Assembly (NCBI GenBank): GCA_009599575.1 | Contig: VWND01000069.1 | Location: 496,001 to 560,000 of the forward strand | Direction of reading: 5' to 3' | DNA: 64,000 nt | Origin: Blumeriella jaapii | Lineage: Eukaryota > Ascomycota > Leotiomycetes > Helotiales > Drepanopezizaceae | Shown here: positions 36,681 through 48,919 of the stretch, one piece after another | Layout: the number at the start of each line of letters is the position of its first letter | How positions within the stretch are numbered: position 1 is the stretch's first letter | Translations under genes and position numbers: made by a program | The notes under the pieces: generated by a model | What the model saw: only the letters and a program-made list of their open reading frames with translations | Database searches by the model: none | What the model was told of the DNA's origin: nothing

Positions 36681-36720
36681 CACGTGATACTCACGTGAAA
36701 GCCACGCAACATACACGTGA
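36681..36720. promoter_or_regulatory. Cluster of three CACGTG E-boxes
   Basis: CACGTGAT starts at 36681, TCACGTGA at 36691 and CACGTGA at 36714, three sites in 40 bp. The nearest called start is the DUF3176-type gene 810 bp downstream; a TACAGTAC array lies between them. Binding by a bHLH factor is inferred from the motif alone. Confidence 0.45.
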
Positions 36721-37182
36721 TCATGCACGACCACACCCTCCAGGATATTTCCACAGATGGAAAAGGGCAGAGGTACAGTACAGTACATCACCAACACAAC
36801 AACCTCGGAACTGACGAGCTGCACAGAGTGCTCGCAACGTGAGAGATGCCAGCCTGTGCGCTCAGGCAGGCATAAAGAAGCAATTTCGGGCCCGCGTCTC
36901 ACAGATGCAGAAATGTGGATAGCGATCCTGGCGATACGAGGGCTGATTTCCAAAGCAAACTTTCGCCACAGCTTGAAGCATCATTCGACCTACGGGGCCC
37001 AAGGAAACGGAGTGGGTCACCAAGTTGCCTACGATGTCATGTACCGTATGTCACTATGAACGCTCCCCCCCCCCCGTCTGATTGGAAGCAAATGCTCTGG
37101 TTTGACGTGATGCGAGCGAGAAGAGAATGAACATGATGGACTGACTCGTGATAGGGGTTAGTGGTGCGAGCGGGCAAGATGA

Positions 37183-37404
37183 AGTACTGTATGTACAGTA
37201 CTGTACTGTACAATACATACAAAATGTTTGTACGTACAGTTCTGTTCACATAGATGGCGACTCGATCATCAATTATTTATAGACGCGATCGACCGCTATG
37301 GCTCCGCTAAGGTACGAGGCAGGTGATACACATGTACTGTACCTAGTACATACAGTACAGTACAGTACAATACATACATCCTATAGGACACACACAGCAC
37401 TTAC
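37183..37404. repeat. TACAGTAC arrays plus shared 16-mer
   Basis: Two blocks of overlapping TACAGTAC/GTACTGTAC units (37183-37212 and 37333-37372) are followed by CACACACAGCACTTAC at 37389-37404, identical to the 16-mer at 6366-6381. This places the repeat 130-350 bp upstream of the DUF3176-type start codon. Confidence 0.7.
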
Positions 37405-37530
37405 TTTAACCGAAGTCTCCTATCTTCCTCCTGGTCCCTGGACGGCCAAACTCGAAACCAAGCGAAAAGACGTTTCTGCTTCGCAAACCTCTTGCTCTCC
37501 CCTCAACCACTTTTCCACACTCTACGGATC

Positions 37531-39481
37531 ATGCCCGATAGCCATTCGTTGCAGACGTGGGATACCCATTGGGATGCCACGGACACCAAGGACGCGTCCA
37601 TAGATCCGTACTCTCACTCGGAATGGAAGAATGACGTGGGGGAAACGGCATCTCCAGCAACTGTCTCCTCGACAACAGTGATGGACATCCCGAAAGATTT
37701 GCCTCCGAGGACCAATGTCAGAAGACCCAAATCGTGGCTCCAACCATGGACGCTGGAAATCGTTGCGTCGGCCATCTCGTTGGTGACCTTGATGGGCCTG
37801 ATTATACTCCTGAGCCAGTTCGATGGGCGCGAGTATCGTCACTGGGCGTGGAAATTCACTCTCAACGGAGTCGTCGCTATTATCGCGACCATCTGCCATA
37901 CGGCACTCATGGTACCCATTGGAGCCGCGATCAGTCAGTCAGCTTGGCTTTACTACCTCCCGACCAGTTCCCAGGAAGCCAAATCCAAGGGTCTGGAGCA
38001 TATTCAGACGTTCGACGATGCTTCGCGGAGCGCAATCGGCAGTCTCAAACTTCTTTGGCAAATTCGAGGACAGTGGGTAGTATCCGAGTCGCTTTGACGT
38101 TGACAGCGGCTGATGTAGTGTAGAAATCTGGCAGCCATTGGAGCTGTGCTGACGATCCTAGCCCTGGCGTTTAGTACCCTCACTCAACAAGTAGTGTCGC
38201 TGGAAGACCGATCCATCGTTGGAGGCGATCCTGAGATTTACAGCGCGGGGGAAGTGCCTCACAGCTTCTACGAGAACGGGTACGATCACGGGTCAACACT
38301 ATCGAGTCAGTAACCTCCACAGCAGCTCTCATGTCGCAACTAACGATCCAGATTACATCCCGACACTTGACGCACGCGCTGCAATCTACAATGGCATTCT
38401 TTCTCAGGATATACAGCCGCCCACAGTTTTTTGCTCGACAGGGAACTGCACATGGCCCATCGTGCCCTCACTAGCGGTTTGTGGGGAATGCTCGCCTTCT
38501 ACTTTCACGACCTCATGCAACGCTACTTTCTGTAACTACACCATGCCCACGGGAACGATCTTCACCTCGCCAATCACACCTCGATTTGAGAATCCACTGT
38601 TCCAAGTCAACACGTTAGATTTCGGAGGCTCGAAATACAACATGAGTTCGAAAGAGGTGGCGTTTGTCGGGGTTTTCGACGCCATCGGCCTACCATGGGC
38701 CGAGATTTTTGGCAATCAATCGACCATCAAAGCCACAGAATGTGGTCTTTGGGTATGTGTTGAAGCGTACAACACTTCGTCCGTGAATGGGAAACAGATG
38801 CACTCAACGGTCGGAAATTTCTCTACCCTGGCCCCGTCCAACGCCGGCTCATCGTCTTCCTCCTCCTCCTCTTCAGTGACAGGAAATCGGACATTCGCGG
38901 CCATCCCATCAAGTCTGAATCCTTTACCAAACCAGAACTTCTCCATCAACGGTCTCTCCATTGTCGCGTTGCACGATGGTCTCTCTGCCCTCACAGGCAC
39001 AATCAGTGGAGGCGTCGGCACGAAATCCTATTCGACGAATTTCATCCAGTCGGTCTGGAACAACACCAGCGGCGGCGATCTGGATCCCTGGGTCAAACGA
39101 CTCGCTCTCAGCATGACGAATTACCTTCGGAGTCACAGCTTGGCATCATCCACCGAAGCCAACCGAACACATTACGCAGGAACAGTCTACCACACCCAGC
39201 TGTACTTCCGAATTCGCTGGGCGTGGTTGTCCCTCCCTATCTTCCTCGTGCTGGCCTCGCTTTCCTTCATTTACAGCATCATCCGGTCGGCGCAATCGGG
39301 CGTCGAAGTCTTCAAGGGCAATCCGTTAGCGATGTTGTTCAGCGAGCTCGATGGGAGCATCAAGGATAAACTGGCAACAACGGGCGCGCCGCAGACGTCT
39401 GGCGGGCTGGGCGGACTGGCTAGGAAAACAAGAGTGGTCTTGCGGACGGAAGAAGGGAAGTGGCTCTTCAAGGAGGCGTGA
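37531..39481 (+). CDS. DUF3176-type multi-pass membrane protein
   Basis: Fungal-specific integral membrane protein of unknown function. Exons 37531-38072, 38124-38305, 38352-39481; introns 51 and 46 bp; 617 aa. A cytosolic N-terminus (about 1-70) precedes three membrane segments: IVASAISLVTLMGLIIL (about 75-95), NGVVAIIATICHTALMV (about 115-135) and NLAAIGAVLTILALAF (about 181-197). The conserved DUF3176 features PWTLEIVA, SQFDGREYRHW and SQSAWLYYL are present. A large extracytosolic loop follows (about 200-540), with many N-X-S/T sites and paired Cys (CSTGNCTWP, CGECS, CNATFCNYT). The last segment is LPIFLVLASLSFIYSII (about 540-560), then a short cytosolic tail. TACAGTAC arrays lie just upstream. 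Confidence 0.9.
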
Positions 39482-42141
39482 GTGAGTCTGAGGGCAGGCA
39501 AGTAGCTCGGTGTGAGCTGGGCATGTCGACTTGAGACAACCCGAAGCCGGTGTCGCTTCTACGCCGGTCACTCCACGCCGTTTAATGTTTAACGAATTTA
39601 ATGACCGGCCTTTTGGGGCCCTGAATTGGTCAATGAGTGGTGCGGGCGTCACACATTGACCAATCCACGGCTCTTGGCGAAATGAGCAGAAAGGAGGAGC
39701 TGAGTTGGAACGCCAGTTAGTAGCCTCCTGAAACTTTCTACACCTACCAAATCAATCATCCATTTCAACATCTGTTTCCTTTTTGAAAACCGGCCAGACC
39801 CAACAGGGCCACTTCCCGAGACCACGACACCGCCACGGCGATGCTTGCTACAGTAAGATCTCCGTTTCGGATGTGAAGCTGGACCACATGAACACAAAAT
39901 AGCCTCCCGCACCAGAGCAAATTCCTACCTCGAGTGGAGTAGGGAAAACGATAGTCATGCGAAGGATCGTACGCTCGATACAGCACGAACCTTTTCCATC
40001 GCAGTACAGTAGAGCTGCGCCCGCACCCATTCATTGCGTACCTACTGTACATGAACAAGTCGCCTCAGCCATCGCACACACAACTAACTGGACTCTTTCC
40101 TGTTCCTGGCCTACCCCCACCGGGTCCTTCTCCAGTAGGTAAGGTATAGGTATAGGTAAGTACCGCTGCAGCTTGCCTCCGCTCACCGAGCACGCCCACT
40201 CCAACCGAGACGTCTGCGATGGAAACACGGCTCCTCGTTCGAGTTCTGGCCCAACCCCATTTCTCCCTCGCGGCCCCCGCCCATCCGCCACCCGCCCCGG
40301 TTTCGCAGCGCGAGATACTGTAGGGAACCGGGCGAGGGTCTCCGAATAATCCGACAAGGCGTCGACCGGAAATCCAACAGTCCTGACGCACAAACGAAGA
40401 GGAGAAGAAGAAGAAGAAGGACGAAGAGCGATCTATCTGTCTACATTATATTACAGTACAGTATAGTATAGTACAGTATAGTATAGTACAGTATAGTACA
40501 GTACAGTGCGGCGCCGTCACCGAGGCAAGCCATCACCGCATCACTCCCGAAAGCATGTCGCGAACGCTTCTTCTCAGCACTAACTCATCAGGTAGGTAGG
40601 TAGGTAGGTAGGTAACTAACCGACTTGGACAACGGCAACGGCAGAGTCGCAGGCTGATGGATCTTCTTAAAGCGTCTATTTATTCACTCACTTACTCACT
40701 CACTCACTCAGACTTGGCCCCAACCGCAGTAAACCGAGCCAGGCACGTTTGAACCCGCTCCCGAGCTTTTCAGAAAACCACCCGAGCCAAAGCATATATA
40801 GGTACCTACCTAGGTATGAATGTGGTTGTGCGACGGCGCCCAACCCCGGCTTCCCAAGAGCGAGAACATCCGCTTTGATTTCCTACCCATTCGCGCCTTC
40901 CAACCTGCCAGCCAGGGAGGCAGCAGGGTAGGGGTATATATCCATATTTTACATATATATATATAGGTATATATATATCCATATGTACATACATATATAT
41001 AAACACAAATAAACACATATATCAACATACATATAAATACACATATAAATACATATATATAAATACACATATAAATACATATATAAATACATATAAACAC
41101 ATATAAACACATATAAACATTTTTAAACATATACATACACACCTACACACCTACACACCTACACACACCTACACACACACACTTACCACAACCCATCCAT
41201 CCCTACCTCCCTCCATCCATCCCTCCATCCATCCATCCCTACCTCCCTCCATCCATCCCTCCATCCATCCATCCATCCATCCAATCCCCCCCCCCCCCCC
41301 CATCCAATCCGCAACCAGCACTCCCAAAGCGCCAACCAACCAACCAACCAACCAACCAACCAGCCAAGAGAAGCGATCAATCACAGTCATCATCATCATC
41401 ATCATCATCATCATCAACATGAACGCCCATCCCCTATCTCCTCCCTCCTCCTCCTCCTCCTCCTCCTCCTCCTCCTCCTCCTCCTCCTCCTCCTCCTCCT
41501 CCTCCTCCTCCTCCTCCTCCGTCCAGAAAAATGCACTCCACGAGACCAAGCGCGCACTCACAGGGTCTCTCCACGGTATCGCCATCGCCATCGCCATCGC
41601 CGTACCCGACCGATACCGTACCGTACCGACCTGTGCGTGTGTGTGCGTGTGTGTGCGTGTGTGCGTGTGTGTCTGGTCTGTATACACGATCGGATCTAGC
41701 TAGTAGCCCTGTGAGTGCGGTCCAAGTCGGTATCGTATCACGGCAGGACGAAGAAGTAACCGAGTTTGGTATGCGTTGCAGAGACAAGGACCACGGCTTG
41801 ACAAGCGAAAGGAGAGCTACGCGGGGAGCAAATGTGGGAGCAAATGTGATTTCATTCTCGCTTAGCCACGGGCTGGTGTTGACATACAGGCAGACCACAA
41901 CACCGGAACGAGCTCCGCTGCTGTGATCCTGCTAGATCATGAGATTTCGATTGGAAGTAATTGAATGCGCTTGAAGGGTAAGCGACGCTGACGTTGTACA
42001 GAAGCTGCTGCTAACTTATCATCGAGGTATCGTTATTCGTATACTCATAAACGCACATCCCCTCCCCAACCCTCAACCCGAGTCAAAAGCACATTCCTAC
42101 ACCCTAAAGCCACAGCCTTACGGCACCATGGCCCGCCAAAC
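39482..42141. repeat. Low-complexity intergenic block
   Basis: No gene. In order it holds a TATAGTACAG array (40446-40507), AGGT repeats (about 40590-40613), CACT repeats (40685-40710), a TATA/CATA AT-rich stretch (40930-41130), CCAT/CCCTA repeats (41190-41280), a C run (41286-41300), CCAA units (41335-41362), CAT trinucleotides (41388-41415), about 26 TCC units (41441-41520), CATCGC units (41580-41600) and GTGTGC repeats (41633-41670). Poly-Ser, poly-Glu and poly-Gly ORFs here are translations of the TCC/GGA array. Confidence 0.85.
41441..41520. repeat. TCC trinucleotide array
   Basis: About 26 uninterrupted TCC units. It reads as Ser, Pro or Leu codons on the plus strand and Glu or Gly on the minus strand, which explains long homopolymeric ORFs in several frames. 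Confidence 0.95.
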
Positions 42142-45100
42142 TCAGTACTCCCTATGCACAGTCGCATTCGCCACGCCCGTATCATCATCTAGCACCGTCT
42201 TACCCTCTCCCAGCATCTCCCTCCTCTCGTTTCCGCTCGCAGGAACATGCGCACCATCTTCTTCGTTCGAGGAGTTGGTGTAGGCCTGGGCGGCGGGATG
42301 GTCAGCGGGAGGATCCTTGTGTAGCCTGTTGCGGCCGCTTAGGTCTGAGGTCTTGGAGCCGGGCTCGGGTTTGTGACTGTAGGTAGAGTCTTCCTGGACG
42401 TCGGATCTGCTCAGCCCCGATTCGGGACGGATAGTGCTAAGGCCGGGCTTGTTGTCGTATTGGTATCCCGAGTCGTGCTTTGTGTGCTGGCTCGTTGCTG
42501 CTCCGGTTCCGGCCAAAGGAAATTCGCGGCCGGTGGTCGTGTCTGCCACAGACGACTCCGTGAGGCCTGAATTTCCTTGAGAACTGATCAAGCCAGGTTG
42601 TTGATGACTGGTAGTAGATCCTACGAGTCCAGTGGTCCTGTGGGAGCCGGTCAAATCAGATGGCTGATGGCTGGTTCCAGTAGTAAGGGGTTCCTCATGC
42701 TCGTGATGCTCATGTTGACCAGTCGCAAGGGCCGCACCTCCGACACCTCCAGTCACGGCAGCATCACGGCCATAGTGGTCTTCAGTTCCAGTTCGGTGCG
42801 TCTCGATCACCGAGGTACTCGGAGCAGCGACAACAGCCTCAGTGGGTCGCTCACTCTGGATATGGTTGTGTAAAGGCCCACCGTGTTCTGCGCCTGTCGT
42901 GCCATCGCCAAAACCTGGCTCACCAGCGAAGCCAGAAGACCCCTGGACACCTCGATTCCGGTCAGCGCCGTGTAGGTGGTCACCAAGATCCTTCCCAATT
43001 GGCTTGTCGGCCAGTGGAGTCTTCGTCGTGGATGTCGCGTATGGATCCTCCCCGGCGGCTGGCTTGTTTTTCTCGTGGTGGACTTCATACAAAGCACCTG
43101 CGCCTGCGACTCCTGCGGCGCCACCGAGAGCAGTATTACGGTCTGTATTGGATTGTGAGGCGTTGTGTTCGCGCTCTTGGCGGTCAAAGTCATCTTCCTC
43201 TTCTTTGGTATATTTCTTGCTCTTGTCGCGATCTGTCTGTGTTAGCAATGGAACTCGTCACGCGAGGGGAAAGACACGGGCACTCACGCAAGAATGACAG
43301 GAATCCTCCTTTCTTGTCCTTCTTCTCAGCTTTCTCGGCTTCCTTCTCGGCGTGCTTCTGTTCTTTCTCAGCCTCTTTCTCGGCATGCTTCTGCTCTTTC
43401 TCGGCCGCCTTCTGCGCCTTCTCAGCCTCCTTCAGCGCTTGTTTGTGTTCTTTCTCAGCTTGCTTCTCGGCGTGTTTGTGTTCTTTCTCGGCCTCCTTCA
43501 ACTCATGCTTATGCTGCTTTTCGGCTTCTTTCTGTGCCTTCGCAAGTTCCTTCTCGTCACTATGCTTGTCGGCTTCATATGTTGCAACACCTGCTGCGCC
43601 ACCCACAACTGCGGCGTCTCGTCCATGATGAGAATCTTTGGTGGTGTCGTCCGTGGACGGGCCTACCGTAGAATGCTCAACCGTTTCGGTGGTAGAGATC
43701 GAGGTGTAAGGAGCTTGTGTGGTGCTTGAAACTGTCTGTTGGCCAACACCGGGCTGTTCGGCTGCTGTACTCGATCCGTGGTGTTGGCCAGCTGCATAGG
43801 CAGCTGTTCCGAGGCCTCCAACTACAGCAGCGTCTCGCCCATAGTGGTGCTCATCGGAATTGTTTGCAGACGTTTGAGCGCCAATCTTCTCGCTACCCTT
43901 CGCAGCAGCATTTTTAGGTGTCACAGTAGGATCAAGAACATTCAAGACGTCCTTCGAATGTGGTCCCGCAGTGTTTGGTGCAGGGCCAGTGGATTCGGTG
44001 CTGTGAGAAACATCGGAAACACCAGAGACACCAGTTCTAGAGGTAGAGGAGTCGAGTCCAGATGTGTTTGTGACACCATATCCGTGCGCGCCCTGACTGT
44101 ATATGGATGTGAGTAAGTTCACTTAAGAAGGAAAAGGTGATGACATACCGGGTTGCCTCGAGAGCGGCGGCACTGCCAGTCAAACCGTCAGATGCCCGAT
44201 GGTGAGAATCCGCTTGCTCAGCACCACCACCGTGGTTGGGAGAATGATGGATGGCATCTTCGGTACCAAGAACACTGCGAGTATTGACAGAGGGATCGAG
44301 CAAGTTTGCTGTTGTGGTATCATGAGGCAGCTATACAGTTAGCGAAATATCACACCGAACAAGACCTCAGAACTTACACCATGGGTAGACGAGTGGGCGG
44401 TAGCTCCTTTGCTGATTCCAGTCGAGCCAACACTAGAATCCAGAGCTCCCACGTTTTTTGTTTGAGTTGGAACACCAGCATTCTCCACAGCTACCGCGTG
44501 ACTTTCCTGGTGACTTCCACTGGTAGTCTTCGCTTCTCTTGCAGAGTCGTACCCAGTATTCGAGTATGGGGTACCCTGGCTAAGACTAGAAGACCCCAAG
44601 CCTGTACTCCCTACACCAGAGCTAAGATCGCTTTCATGTTCAGGGTGCCTGTGAACTCCCGTTCCGACAGCGGTAGCGGTGCCAACTACCGCAGCGTCTC
44701 GTCCCAAGTTGCTTCCGCTCGAGTTGTCGCGAGGGCTAGCAGAGTCATGCGTGCGAATAGGCAGGGCAGAAGACTCGCCGGTTGCAATACCGGTGTTTGG
44801 CTCAAAGCGGGAGCTGTGTTCACGTCCCGAAGTCCCAGTGGTGGACCTCAAACCTGTCTCACTCTCGTCATGAGGACGGAGTCCAGATCCAAGATCTCCT
44901 GCTCCCATAACAGCTCCTCCTACGATGGCTACATCCCGTTTCGGATTGCTGCCCGCAACCTGGTCCGCTTCTGTAGCACCATGTCCTGCGATCCGGGAAG
45001 TGTCAGCCTCGTCAGTCCATTGGCCTGGCACATGCAGGCCTGGCGTCGTCATACCCGTGTGTGTGTTCGAAGCCGTTGCAGCCGAGCTGGTATGGTCTCC

Positions 45101-45837
45101 TGTCAAGCTCGACAGAGCAGATTGGTCATGCGGGACATTTCCAATGTGCGGCTTTGTTGACGACGATGCTGTGTTCTCGCTAGCCGAACCTACGTAGGCA
45201 GCATTATCGATTGAGCCAGATCCGCTGCCAATCTGCGCATTGCCCAAGTTTTTGGCTCGGGTAGTGGACTCGGTGGGGTGCGAGGTAGCTGGAAGTCCGG
45301 AGGCTTGCTGGTTCCTGTCAAGACCAGAGGTTGTTGTATGGGGCTCACTTCTTCCACTAGACATAGAGTTAGCGAATACTCACTCGTCTCGTTCTCACAA
45401 TCTATCATCGCAAGAGTACACACGGGCCAAATCCGCTAGCTGCGATTGCAGCAGCCTTTGCATCAGGATGGGGCTCGGTGGCAGGCGCAAGCGTCGCCGT
45501 GTCCCCATGCTCCGAGCTTTGAAGAGCGCCGACTCCAGTGGTGTTTGCGCCTGTTGCGCTGTCGAGATGGCTGCCCTCGCCAGTCAGGCCTTTGCTGTGC
45601 GCTGCCGACGTCGGGTGGCTGGTAGATGATGGACCAGTCGGCTGGTCGACAGTCTCGTCTTTCGAGCCGCCTGATCTACGAACTGTTAGACCGCTGGCCT
45701 CTTGCAGAAGCACCACGCCATTCGAAGAACTGACAGAAGGCTCTTGATTTTCTCCATGCTTGCTCGCGACGTCGTGGGGTATCGAAAGATCAATCGTGTA
45801 CGGGTGTGTGGCGGGGTATCTTGTCGTCGATGGCCAT
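42142..45837 (-). CDS. LEA-like hydrophilic repeat protein
   Basis: Large hydrophilic protein of the stress or desiccation-protectant type; function inferred. Firm exons (minus): to 45424, 45356-44378, 44330-44149, 44096-43288, 43232-42142; introns 67, 47, 52 and 55 bp; about 1140 aa. About six copies of a unit like HYGRDAAVVGGLG, followed by Ala/Gly and a His/Glu-rich patch, are spread through exons 2-5. Exon 4 also has Ala/Lys/Glu/His repeats of 11 residues (AEKEHKHAEKQ, AEKEHKQALKE, AEKAQKAAEKE) as in group 3 LEA proteins. The start is unresolved: ATG 45837 is out of frame with the rest of exon 1. A 43-bp GTACAC...CAAG intron (45801-45759) would join them, or one base may be wrong, or the true first exon lies further upstream. 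Confidence 0.8.
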
Positions 45838-48800
45838 GAAAATGGAGAGTGGAAGCTGGCAAGAAACCGGGGGATTGGAGACCTTATATCCTGCGCGCAA
45901 GCCGATCAACAAAGGGAAGGCACGGCGGGGTAGCTCTCCACGATGATGCAGTCTGTGGCGCGAGCTTGACTGAAGTGGTTACGTTACGGTTGTCTCGAGC
46001 TCACGCCACCACCGCTGCCCGCGGTCACCTGGACCCAGCCTGGCTGTTGGACAGCAGCCACGGGGAAACCTTGAATTCGGGAGGGACGATGGTGTAATGA
46101 TGCAGCAGAAGCATCGCGCCATAGCTGTCAGTGAGTGCAGTACTGTACTAGCAGGACAGCGTTGGCTGTGCCACCACGTATTGACTCTCGGCTAAACTTG
46201 GCCGCCGGCAGGAATCTGAGACTGGTTGCATAGATAGCCGAGAGGTGACTGACAGAAGTGTGACGAGTGTGATTGATGATTGATGAGTGATCACATCTCA
46301 GAATCACGCTTCCCATTCTCATCCCCAACATTCTGTGTACTTTCTGACGATTTCAGCGCCCAGCGCCCAGACCCCAGACCCGGATCCTGACATGCCGCCA
46401 CGGCTGCTCCCCCGCACTTACACACAACAACATGTAAATCTCGAGCTGGAGCTCTGTGGTTGTTGTCGAGACGACGTTGCCATGGGAGGGGCTGCCCGGG
46501 CCGCCGCTCTGCCTTGTTTTGCTCTACGGTACTGTATGGGTCGGGGCACTCACCTCACCAGCCACACGCGAGATGCGGCGCCTCGTGTGCGTGCCGATCT
46601 TGCAGTGGATGACGCATTGACCGAACCGACTATGCGGATTTGGGGTCGAAGGAGAAACGGTCGGAGAGTTGCGGTGAGGGGATCAACAGGCCTTGCTAGC
46701 AACCGATACAGAATTCTGCATGCAAGAGGAGGCCTGCGCTCCATCCCATCACGCACGCCGGCAGTTGGGCTCGTCCTTTCTAACCCACACGAGCCAATAG
46801 TCTTCCAAGTTGAAGACGATTCTACTGTACCATTGGGCTTGGAGTACAGGAATTTTGCTACGTGACACGCTGCAAGCCTGCAAAACGGTGCAGAAAGACA
46901 CGGTGATGTGATCCGCACAAGACTTTCTGGAAGGGTGGTAGCGAGGGGAAAGCTTCTACACCTGGTGACGGATGGCAAATTGCGTCTGACGATACCGTCG
47001 ATACCAACTCTTCCAGATCGTTTTCCAAATGGGCAGGTATCTAGCGCTGTGCTGCCTCTTCCGTTAATCACCTGATGTTTTGGTACCCACACCCGAAGCG
47101 AGATCTTCGGGTAAAGGCCCGGGAAGCGAAGTCTCATCTCCGAAAGGCAGCAACAGCTCCGAAAAAATCTCAACCCCCATCCCCGTGTGAAGCATGCGCT
47201 TATTTACCGTCCTCTTACTTATTAAACGCTTCCGCACGTAAAGCTTGATTGCTCCCCGCACAAGCCATACGCTGAGGATATGCAGTTCGAGGCATTGTCA
47301 GGCGAGGACTACGCTATTTCGCAAGGCATTTCAGGCGTTTTTAAGAGTGTTGCATGTGTCTTTTGTAGACACGTTTTCGCGGATTGCGAGAAATGCAGAA
47401 GGGGGTGAATGTTTAGGCAATAAGCAGCCCGTAGGTACAAAAACGCATGCCTAATTTTCGTAGTGACGGACAAGTCGGTTTCAGGATCCACTGGTCTCGA
47501 TGTAAAGTCGAGGAAAGTGTGTAAAAAACGGGTGTTTTCGAATCGGTTGTACGTTGGAAAGAACGAGTTGAGTATTTTAAGAACGTAAGAAAGCTTGATA
47601 TTCTTAGCGTTATCTGAGAAACTTACAGTACGACTGCTGTCTTGTCCAGCTTACTTACAAAATTCCAACCCGGATATCAGTTTAAAAATTAAGAAATAGA
47701 ACATGGCATTGTACAACAAAAATGTTGTCCTTGCCACAGTCAAGCTTCTTCTAGACAACCTACATCATCAGAACAGCGCCTTATTGCTACACCTTACCGC
47801 CTCTTTTACTTCTGGAAAACAGAACTAAGCTTCAAAGTAGCTTTGGGGCCTGGGACGAACAACGCCTTAACCAGAGCACAGGACTTATTCTAACGCTGAA
47901 CGTGGGCCTGAGACAAAGGATGTGTCGATAGCACCGGTTAGTAATTCCCTGTTGATAATCACGTGATCGTTCAAGCGACCCCTTTTCTTGCTGTAAGCGA
48001 GTTTGCGATTAGTTCGACTAAACGGGCCTATTTTGTTGGCTTTCTACTGTAGATATATCTACATACGATACATGCTTAGAATCTACGGCTTTGGTATCTA
48101 GTTGGCTTCGACGCTCATCGGAAGCACCATTTTGCTTGAGGAAACAAGCGTGATTTGGGGAATCTTGCTGTTTCTGTCTTTCTTGTGTCAAGGTAGTGCT
48201 AAATGACTTCCACCATGCCAATGGTCAGTACAGTAATTCGCAGGTTCGTGGCGCAAGTGCCCTGAAGTAGTACCCGGCAAATTATAGACGATCTATCAAG
48301 GCCGGTCAAGACATAGCCCAGAAAGTGTGGCGATAATCGGAGATGCAGAGCAGAGTGTCTTTTGAGTTGCTCGTTGGCTGCAGGTCTAAGATCACAGACG
48401 TCCAGAATCAGAGATTAGCTTATAAGAGCCCACGCGACGATCGGTGTGGATATATCCATGGGAGGCGAGAAACTTATCTCGTTTATAATCCAGGCAGCCA
48501 CGCAAGCATCCATTTCGTGAGTAAGACTCTTACTTCCGCATATTATCGTGGACGATACAGACGCTCACAAATGAATCGTGGGAATTGCTTTGGGGATTGC
48601 GGCTACAGTACTGTACATGGTGGTATCACGTGATGACTCAGAGTGGTATATGCAAGCTTCGCCGAGGCCTAGAGGCCTCATGCAGGAGACATGGTTTCCA
48701 ACGGGAATTCCTCCATAGACACCATACCTACATACAGGAAACAGAATCACTGTATCAGATGCTGTGCTCAGAACGAGTGTACCATTTTCTGAAGTGATGC

Positions 48801-48919
48801 CAACACTAGCTGTCCAGGACAGTCGCCTCAACGCTGTGGAGCGCCAGTATTTTTCCGCCCTAAACATCCGACGTTCAGAATCAAGCGTGGAGGGTATGTG
48901 TCGATCTATGGCCATTATA
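45838..48919. other. Gene-poor interval
   Basis: No gene recognised. The left 200 bp are the probable promoter of the LEA-like gene; TATAAGGT on the minus strand at about 45883-45890 is a possible TATA box. ORFs of about 200 codons on opposite strands at 46287-46865 and 47173-46550 overlap each other and lack known motifs. From about 47500 to 48100 the DNA is AT-rich. TCACGTGA palindromes lie at 47959-47966 and 48626-48633; the second follows a TACAGTACTGTAC repeat (48604-48616). Confidence 0.65.

Larger units (their letters stand above)
34098..37530. repeat. Low-complexity and gene-free interval
   Basis: No gene supportable. A GAGGAG tract runs into about 25 G (34658-34682), followed by GGAATG repeats (34711-34740), a GT dinucleotide run (34843-34867) and a GA-rich run (34891-34930). 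From 35 to 36.6 kb the DNA is unique but ORFs stay below 130 codons. Three CACGTG sites lie at 36681-36720, a C11 run at 37065-37075, and TACAGTA-type arrays at 36774-36788, 37183-37212 and 37333-37372, just upstream of the DUF3176-type gene. Confidence 0.75.

Noticed and set aside
41419..41898. Poly-Ser, poly-Glu and poly-Gly ORFs
   Set aside because: They are translations of the TCC/GGA trinucleotide array with no conserved flank.
42999..43628. Cys/Phe/Ser-rich plus-strand ORF within the LEA-like gene
   Set aside because: It is antisense to the Ala/Lys/Glu repeats. The Phe-Ser-Ala periodicity is the mirror of the 11-mers.
46287..47173. Overlapping ORFs of about 200 codons on opposite strands
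   Set aside because: Neither has a recognisable domain, signal peptide or splice-supported extension; they contradict each other.
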